Shown here one piece after another: positions 48,758 to 52,749 of a DNA stretch of 52,749 nt. Positions within the stretch are counted from its first letter, which is position 1, and the number at the start of each line of letters is the position of its first letter. The position numbers were made by a program, and so were the translations under genes. The notes below the pieces were generated by a model, which was not told where the DNA came from, made no database searches, and was given only the letters and a program-made list of their open reading frames with translations. The stretch is taken from contig DBYJ01000011.1 in NCBI GenBank assembly GCA_002309805.1, positions 47,290 to 100,038 on the forward strand, given 5' to 3'. The stretch is from Bacteroidales bacterium UBA1189 (GTDB lineage: Bacteria; Bacteroidota; Bacteroidia; Bacteroidales; Bacteroidaceae).

Positions 48758-48818
48758 AAGGTTTAACGGAGAACGTTTAACGTTTAACGAAAGCCAAAGG
48801 ACGTGTTCGTTAAACCTT
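48758..48818. repeat. GTTTAAC repeat run with a hairpin
   Basis: AAGGTTTAAC (48758-48767) and GTTAAACCTT (48809-48818) are perfect inverted repeats. Between them lie more GTTTAACG units. The gap between the nitroreductase and phosphatase genes consists mostly of this. It may act as a weak terminator. Confidence 0.55.
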
Positions 48819-48844
48819 AAACATTACACATTAAACGAAAGAAA

Positions 48845-49363
48845 ATGATTCCATACGACCTGACGAAGATACGGGCTTGCATTTTCGATGTTGACGGGGT
48901 GCTGAGTTGTGCCACGATGCCGCTGGGCGCCGACGGCATCCCTCGCCGAACGTCAAACGTTAAAGATGGCTACGCCATCCAGCATGCCGTCAAGACGGGG
49001 CTGCGGATAGCCATCATCACGGGAGCCAACGTCGATTACATCCGCGAGCGCTATGTCCAGCTGGGTATGGAGGACATCTATTTGGGCGCCTCGCGGAAAT
49101 TGGACGTGCTCCAGTCGTTCCTCCTGCGACGCGGCCTTTCGGCTGACGAGATGCTGTATATGGGTGACGATGTCCCTGACTATCACGTCCTCCGTGCCTG
49201 CGGCTTGCCCTGTTGCCCTGCTGATGCCGCCCCAGAGATTAAGGCCATCTGTACCTATGTCTCTCCCTTTAGGGGTGGCGAAGGCTGTGTCCGCGACGTG
49301 CTGGAGCAGGTGCTGAAGGTGCAAGGCCGTTGGATGCACAACGACGATGCCTTCGGCTGGTAA
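48845..49363 (+). CDS. kdsC: KdsC-like HAD phosphatase (3-deoxy-D-manno-octulosonate 8-phosphate phosphatase)
   Basis: A 172-residue HAD-superfamily protein without a cap domain. Nucleophile Asp15 and Asp17 lie in FDVDGVLS, the second motif is IAIITGA, and the last metal site is MGDDVPD near residue 100. The size and the VKDGYAIQ segment fit KdsC, which removes the phosphate of KDO-8-P for lipid A core synthesis. A C-terminal tail contains HNDDAFGW. It is adjacent to maf and probably co-transcribed. Confidence 0.85.
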   Translation: MIPYDLTKIRACIFDVDGVLSCATMPLGADGIPRRTSNVKDGYAIQHAVKTGLRIAIITGANVDYIRERYVQLGMEDIYLGASRKLDVLQSFLLRRGLSADEMLYMGDDVPDYHVLRACGLPCCPADAAPEIKAICTYVSPFRGGEGCVRDVLEQVLKVQGRWMHNDDAFGW

Positions 49364-49386
49364 GATAATGTGTTCGCTGTTCTCGG

Positions 49387-49413
49387 TTCACTGATCACTG
49401 TTCACTGATCACT
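49387..49413. repeat. 14-base repeat TTCACTGATCACTG, two units
   Basis: Two 14-base units fill the gap between the kdsC and maf genes. TGATCA is self-complementary and gives TGA on both strands. Confidence 0.55.
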
Positions 49414-49423
49414 AAAAAAAGTT

Positions 49424-49993
49424 ATGCATTACAAGATTATTCTCGCATCCAATTCACCTCGCCGTCGTGAACTGCTGGCGGGGTTGGATATCCCCTTCGA
49501 GGTGAGGGTGCTTCCGTCTGTCGATGAATCCTATCCTGCCGAGCTGCGGGCTGGCGATATACCCCTATATATCTCGCGCGAGAAAGCCAACGCCTATCGC
49601 AGCCTCATTCAGCCGGACGAGCTCATCATCACGGCCGATACCATTGTCTGGCTGGAAGATGCCGTATTGGAGAAACCTCACGACGATGCCGAGGCCATAG
49701 CCATGCTTCATCGCCTCTCAGGGCAGACACACGAAGTGTTCACAGGTGTCACTCTCACCACGTCAGACCGTCAGGAAAGCTTTGTTGCCGAGTCGAAAGT
49801 CACCTTCGCTACGCTCTCCGACGAAGAGATAGCGTATTACGTCGCCCACTACCATCCCCTCGACAAGGCGGGAGCCTACGGTGTGCAGGAATGGATAGGC
49901 TATGTTGGCGTTGAGCGCATCGAAGGCTCTTTCTACAACGTCATGGGCCTTCCCGTCCGCCGCCTCTATGAAGCCCTGCGGGGATTCTGTTAG
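49424..49993 (+). CDS. maf: Maf-family nucleoside triphosphate pyrophosphatase
   Basis: A 189-residue Maf-like protein with the signature ASNSPRRRELL (residues 8-18), then the conserved ADTIVWLEDAVLEKP and DKAGAYGVQEW. It hydrolyses dTTP, UTP or modified nucleotides to monophosphates in a house-cleaning role. Its TAG overlaps the TTA (reverse TAA) of the convergent permease gene, so the two genes share four bases. Confidence 0.95.
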   Translation: MHYKIILASNSPRRRELLAGLDIPFEVRVLPSVDESYPAELRAGDIPLYISREKANAYRSLIQPDELIITADTIVWLEDAVLEKPHDDAEAIAMLHRLSGQTHEVFTGVTLTTSDRQESFVAESKVTFATLSDEEIAYYVAHYHPLDKAGAYGVQEWIGYVGVERIEGSFYNVMGLPVRRLYEALRGFC

Positions 49994-51000
49994 TGCTTGT
50001 CCTTTAGGATAACAAAGATGATGACCGGCGCCCCGATGATGGGGGTGATGGCATTGAGGGGCAGCAGTCGGCCGCCTGTCGGAAGTGTGGAAATGAGGTT
50101 GCAGAGCAGGGCTACAGCAGCTCCGCAAAGCATGGTGGCGGGCATGAGCCGGCGGTGGTCGGTGGCTCTGAGCAACAGCCGTGCCATGTGAGGCACGGCA
50201 AGCCCGATGAAGCTGATGGGGCCGCAGTAGGCGGTGGTGACGGCAACCAGCAACCCCGTGGAGAGCAGTAGCAAAGTGCGTGTGCGATGTATGTTTATGC
50301 CGAGATTCTCGGCATAAAGTGTGCCCAGCAGCAGGGCATTGAGCGGTTTGATGAGGCTGGCGCTGGCAATGAGTCCGCACAGGGCAAGCAGGCAGAAAAG
50401 GGGCAGTTGGTCCACCGTCACGCCGCCGAAGGTACCCATTCCCCACATGGTGTAGCTGTGGACGCCCTCTTCCGTGGAGAAGAAGTTAAGCAGGGTGATG
50501 CTGCTGCTGACAATGAAGTTCAGCATGATGCCTATGATGAGCAGCATGACACTTGATTTCGTAAGGGACGAGAACAACAGCAGCAATGCCGTCACGGCAA
50601 GGGCTCCGGCAAAGGCGGCGATGACCAGCGAGAACTGGATACCGACGAGCGAAACTCCGGCGGGCAGCACGCCGCCGAATGCCAACATGATGATGGCAAC
50701 GCCCAACCCTGCTCCTGAGTTGATGCCCAATATGTCTGGTCCCGCCAACGGATTGCTGAAGGCTGTCTGAAGCATCAGACCTGCTGCCGAAAGGCATGCT
50801 CCCGTCAGCAGTGCCACAATGGCGGCGGGGATGCGGCTGTGCAGCACGATGAAAGTCCAACTCTCCTTGGCAGCCGTTCCACCCAGCAGGACGCGTAGTG
50901 TTTCCGACGCAGGGATACGAACAGAGCCTATAAACAGATTGCCCAACAACAACAGGACGATGAGCAACAGGAGTGGCAGCAGGGGAGAGAGACGTTTCAT
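49990..51000 (-). CDS. FecCD-family ABC transporter permease
   Basis: A 336-residue membrane protein of the BtuC/FecCD family with about nine or ten helices (LTGACLSAAGLMLQTAFSNP, then LAGPDILGINSGAG is the classical signature; FIGLAVPHMARLLL is near the end). It is the pore of an iron-siderophore or cobalamin importer. The upstream substrate-binding gene overlaps it by four bases. No ATPase gene follows; the operon ends against maf. Confidence 0.93.
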   Translation of the reverse strand: MKRLSPLLPLLLLIVLLLLGNLFIGSVRIPASETLRVLLGGTAAKESWTFIVLHSRIPAAIVALLTGACLSAAGLMLQTAFSNPLAGPDILGINSGAGLGVAIIMLAFGGVLPAGVSLVGIQFSLVIAAFAGALAVTALLLLFSSLTKSSVMLLIIGIMLNFIVSSSITLLNFFSTEEGVHSYTMWGMGTFGGVTVDQLPLFCLLALCGLIASASLIKPLNALLLGTLYAENLGINIHRTRTLLLLSTGLLVAVTTAYCGPISFIGLAVPHMARLLLRATDHRRLMPATMLCGAAVALLCNLISTLPTGGRLLPLNAITPIIGAPVIIFVILKDKH

Positions 51001-52094
51001 TTTATTTTATGGAAATAGCGGAGTGAGTCGGCATGGCCTGAGAAGATGTTTACGAAGTCCTGCAACAGACGGTCGGGGTGATAGGGGTATTCTTCGAAAA
51101 AGATGAGTTCTGCATTGTTGCAGCCATAGACTTCTCCCTCTTTGAAAGCGCGGAAACGGCTATAAAGCTCATACTCGCTGCGTAACAGGCTGAGGGTCAT
51201 GCGCTCCTTGGCATTGTAACGGTAGAGCCAGATGTCTGCGTTGCGGCAGCGGTCGAAAACTTGTTCGAACGAGAAGGGAACTGAGCCGCTTTGCTCGTTC
51301 TCGGCAAAGACGTAGTGTCCGCCCGCGTCGGCTACCATTTGTCCCAACGTGCTGCGTCCCCCAGGCATGTACCATGCCGAACCGCTACGCCCGTCGAAGA
51401 AAACCGAAGGCTGCCCTTCCTTTCGCCCTATTGACTTGTTGACCCGTTGACTTGTTGACTTTATCCTCAAATACTCAGCTTCTACGGCAGCGAAGAGGCT
51501 GTCGGCCCGTTCTCCACAGCCGAAAAGACGGCCGTAGAAACGTATCCACTCCGCCCTTGCGAGAGCCGAACTTTCCATATAGTCGGCGCAGGGGATGATG
51601 GGTATGCCCAGTTGCTCGATGTTGCCATACGAGCCCACGTTCTGAAAGGGCGAGAGCAGGATGGCATCGGGCGAGAGGTCGATGAGACGTTCGCGAGATG
51701 GTGTCATGGCGCTGCCGATGTCTATGATACGGCCTTCGTCGATAGCCGTAAGAAGGTGACGGTTAGCGATATACTCTGGCTCGCACACTCCGCTGATGGC
51801 GTCCATGCACCCCAACTCCTCTACCAGCGAAGCGATGGAGGCAATGAAAATGGCTGCATGAGTGAGGGGCTTCCTCATTTCATAGCGGCTGAGCACGCTG
51901 CCCGCCTGCCATGGGTTGTAAATGATGGCTTCCATACAGTCCTCATGCTGAACGAGGGCGATATGCTTGGCGTAGCGCAGAGCCAAGGTGTCGGCTGCTG
52001 TGCCCTCCGCCTTTCTGCCCCCTTTGCTGCCGCAAGCTGCCAACGCCAAGCCGAGGCAGAGCAGGAGTAGAAGCCTATAGGGTGTTCTTTTCAC
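50997..52094 (-). CDS. FecB/BtuF-family ABC transporter substrate-binding lipoprotein
   Basis: I chose the GTG at 52094 because the TTG at 52136 overlaps a promoter -7 box. The 365-residue protein then starts with a lipoprotein signal peptide (RLLLLLCLGLALAACG, lipobox LAAC). The two lobes of a periplasmic binding fold follow (IASIASLVEELGCMDAISGV; LSPDAILLSPFQNVG; ADIWLYRYNA). It delivers a siderophore, haem or cobalamin-type ligand to the permease. Residues STSQRVNKSIG near the domain linker come from an inserted repeat identical in frame to that in trmO. Confidence 0.88.
   Translation of the reverse strand: MKRTPYRLLLLLCLGLALAACGSKGGRKAEGTAADTLALRYAKHIALVQHEDCMEAIIYNPWQAGSVLSRYEMRKPLTHAAIFIASIASLVEELGCMDAISGVCEPEYIANRHLLTAIDEGRIIDIGSAMTPSRERLIDLSPDAILLSPFQNVGSYGNIEQLGIPIIPCADYMESSALARAEWIRFYGRLFGCGERADSLFAAVEAEYLRIKSTSQRVNKSIGRKEGQPSVFFDGRSGSAWYMPGGRSTLGQMVADAGGHYVFAENEQSGSVPFSFEQVFDRCRNADIWLYRYNAKERMTLSLLRSEYELYSRFRAFKEGEVYGCNNAELIFFEEYPYHPDRLLQDFVNIFSGHADSLRYFHKIK
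51427..51459. repeat. In-frame GTTGACTT repeat in the fecB-like gene
   Basis: A 33-base block that matches 32 of 33 bases of the block in trmO (45473-45505). Both genes read it in the same frame on the minus strand. Confidence 0.85.
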
Positions 52095-52133
52095 TTTTCT
52101 TATATGCTTTGTTTCGATGATTCGAATGGCTTG

Positions 52134-52141
52134 CAAAGATA
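52134..52141 (-). promoter_or_regulatory. -7 box of the fecB-fecC operon
   Basis: The minus strand reads TATCTTTG, a full match to TAnnTTTG, 39 bases before the GTG at 52094. No -33 TTG is clear. Confidence 0.5.
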
Positions 52142-52233
52142 ATACAAAAATCGCATTCCTTCCCGAAAAACGCCCACTTTTCTTTCAACCCGCTTTGGAT
52201 TGTCTTGGGTTAAATGGGGTTAATGAAAATGGA

Positions 52234-52263
52234 ATGGGGCACACTCGTTTGAATGTGCCCCAT
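52234..52263. terminator. Terminator-like hairpin
   Basis: ATGGGGCACA (52234-52243) pairs perfectly with TGTGCCCCAT (52254-52263) across ten bases. It lies just beyond the stop of the minus-strand remnant at 52284 and probably ended that gene. Confidence 0.7.
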
Positions 52264-52283
52264 TGCGGTAGAAGTGGGAAGTT

Positions 52284-52349
52284 TTAATCTTCCTGCTCGT
52301 CCTCGATGGCAGCCTGGGCGGCGGCTAACGAATACTGATTATCAATGAC
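52284..52349 (-). pseudogene. C-terminal remnant of an unidentified gene
   Basis: The minus frame reads about 21 codons ending AAAQAAIEDEQED and a TAA, with a stop just upstream (52350-52352). The acidic, helix-prone end followed by a good terminator looks like the 3' end of a real gene cut off at about 52340-52350. Too short to name. Confidence 0.4.
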
Positions 52350-52749
52350 TTACGAAAGGACTGGTCAACATTCCGAATGCAAATCATACACGTTCTGCAC
52401 GTTCTGCACGTTTCTGACTCGTATTCTTCTGCAAAAATTGTCACTTACGTAATTAATTCTGTCTTCATCTAATCCTATCTTAATCTTTAGAGTTACTTTT
52501 CTATTTGGTCAACAATCTGGTCAACATCTTGACTGACCATTTTCACTGTAGTTGCATCACATACTCAGTAAGGGAAATAATCCCCGAAAGGCACATTCTG
52601 CAAACTTTGTTTGCAAAGTTAATGATTTATTCTGACTTTACGTTCATTCTGCACGTTTTTCTTGCAGAACGTGTATGATTTTAATATATATTAAGGTGGA
52701 AACGACATTCTGCTACCAAATTTTTGTTTCGATTAAAAGAAAAATGGAT
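52350..52749. other. Gene-free right edge with 19-bp inverted repeat and motif copies
   Basis: A perfect 19-bp inverted repeat (52381-52399 and 52663-52681) brackets 263 bases. TTCTGCACGT occurs three times on the plus strand and GGTCAACA three times, and a TTTGC-rich palindrome lies near 52597-52619. Base 52744 starts an ATG with no more than two codons before the window ends. This has the look of a regulatory or terminal region of an element lying to the right. Confidence 0.5.

Noticed and set aside
1..52749. tRNA, rRNA, tmRNA or SRP RNA genes
   Set aside because: I looked through the gaps for cloverleaf arms, CCA ends and conserved RNA motifs and found none; small RNAs without known motifs cannot be excluded.

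Overview
The window looks like a chromosomal segment from a Bacteroidales bacterium, most likely Prevotellaceae. The signs are: Bacteroidetes promoters (TTG, about 20 bases, TAnnTTTG); family-typical genes (DUF4837 lipoprotein, LptE, SecG, a TonB-dependent receptor with a carboxypeptidase-like N-terminal domain, a DUF4922-SpoIID fusion); and Prevotella-style C-terminal tails on two exported proteins. Species assignment is inference. I found no rRNA, tRNA or CRISPR array.

Layout. 1-2066 is a minus-strand redox operon: exported flavodoxin, iron-sulfur flavoprotein and a lipoprotein hydrolase cut by the window edge. 2379-5802 holds a QueG-like Fe-S protein, a zinc-ribbon PNPOx protein, a broken isochorismatase-like gene, an AraC regulator and an esterase. 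A repeat-filled gap leads to a GH9 glycosidase (6276-8615).

8647-17154 is a defence-type island: a beta-class DNA methyltransferase, an inverted-repeat element built from promoter-like cassettes, an MNT/HEPN pair, and then a tight six-gene operon (EcoRI-family methylase, AAA ATPase, TOPRIM-like protein, DUF262-HNH nuclease, two-TM protein, GIY-YIG nuclease). The operon is AT-rich compared with its flanks. The pieces are individually recognisable defence families, but I do not recognise the six-gene combination as a named system.

17174-22014 carries a Crp/Fnr regulator divergent from an NfeD-flotillin-PrsW membrane module, a small ferredoxin and a DUF4332 protein. 22154-27080 is a minus-strand operon: glycosyltransferase, DUF4922-SpoIID fusion, sulfatase. 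27407-33616 is a seven-gene housekeeping operon: rlmN, DUF4837, pdxA, sigma-54-type activator, lptE, TPR protein, secG. 33813-37662 holds a TPR protein and gyrA. A 741-base gap rich in repeats separates gyrA from a 2182-residue secreted protein (38404-44952). The remainder holds trmO, a TonB-dependent receptor, a nitroreductase, a KdsC-like phosphatase, Maf, and a FecC/FecB-type importer without its ATPase. The right edge shows a gene remnant, its terminator and a 19-bp inverted repeat, possibly the border of an inserted element.

Three patterns run across the window. (1) A mirror-symmetric divergent-promoter cassette (two -7 boxes, 18-20 base spacers, a 12-13 base A/T palindrome supplying both TTG boxes) occurs five times: four in 9580-10448 and one between the Crp and NfeD genes. 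(2) Gaps hold short tandem arrays of about 21-22 bases whose unit sequence changes from locus to locus. (3) Short low-complexity or palindromic repeats common in gaps also occur in frame inside four coding genes and supply the stop codons of others.
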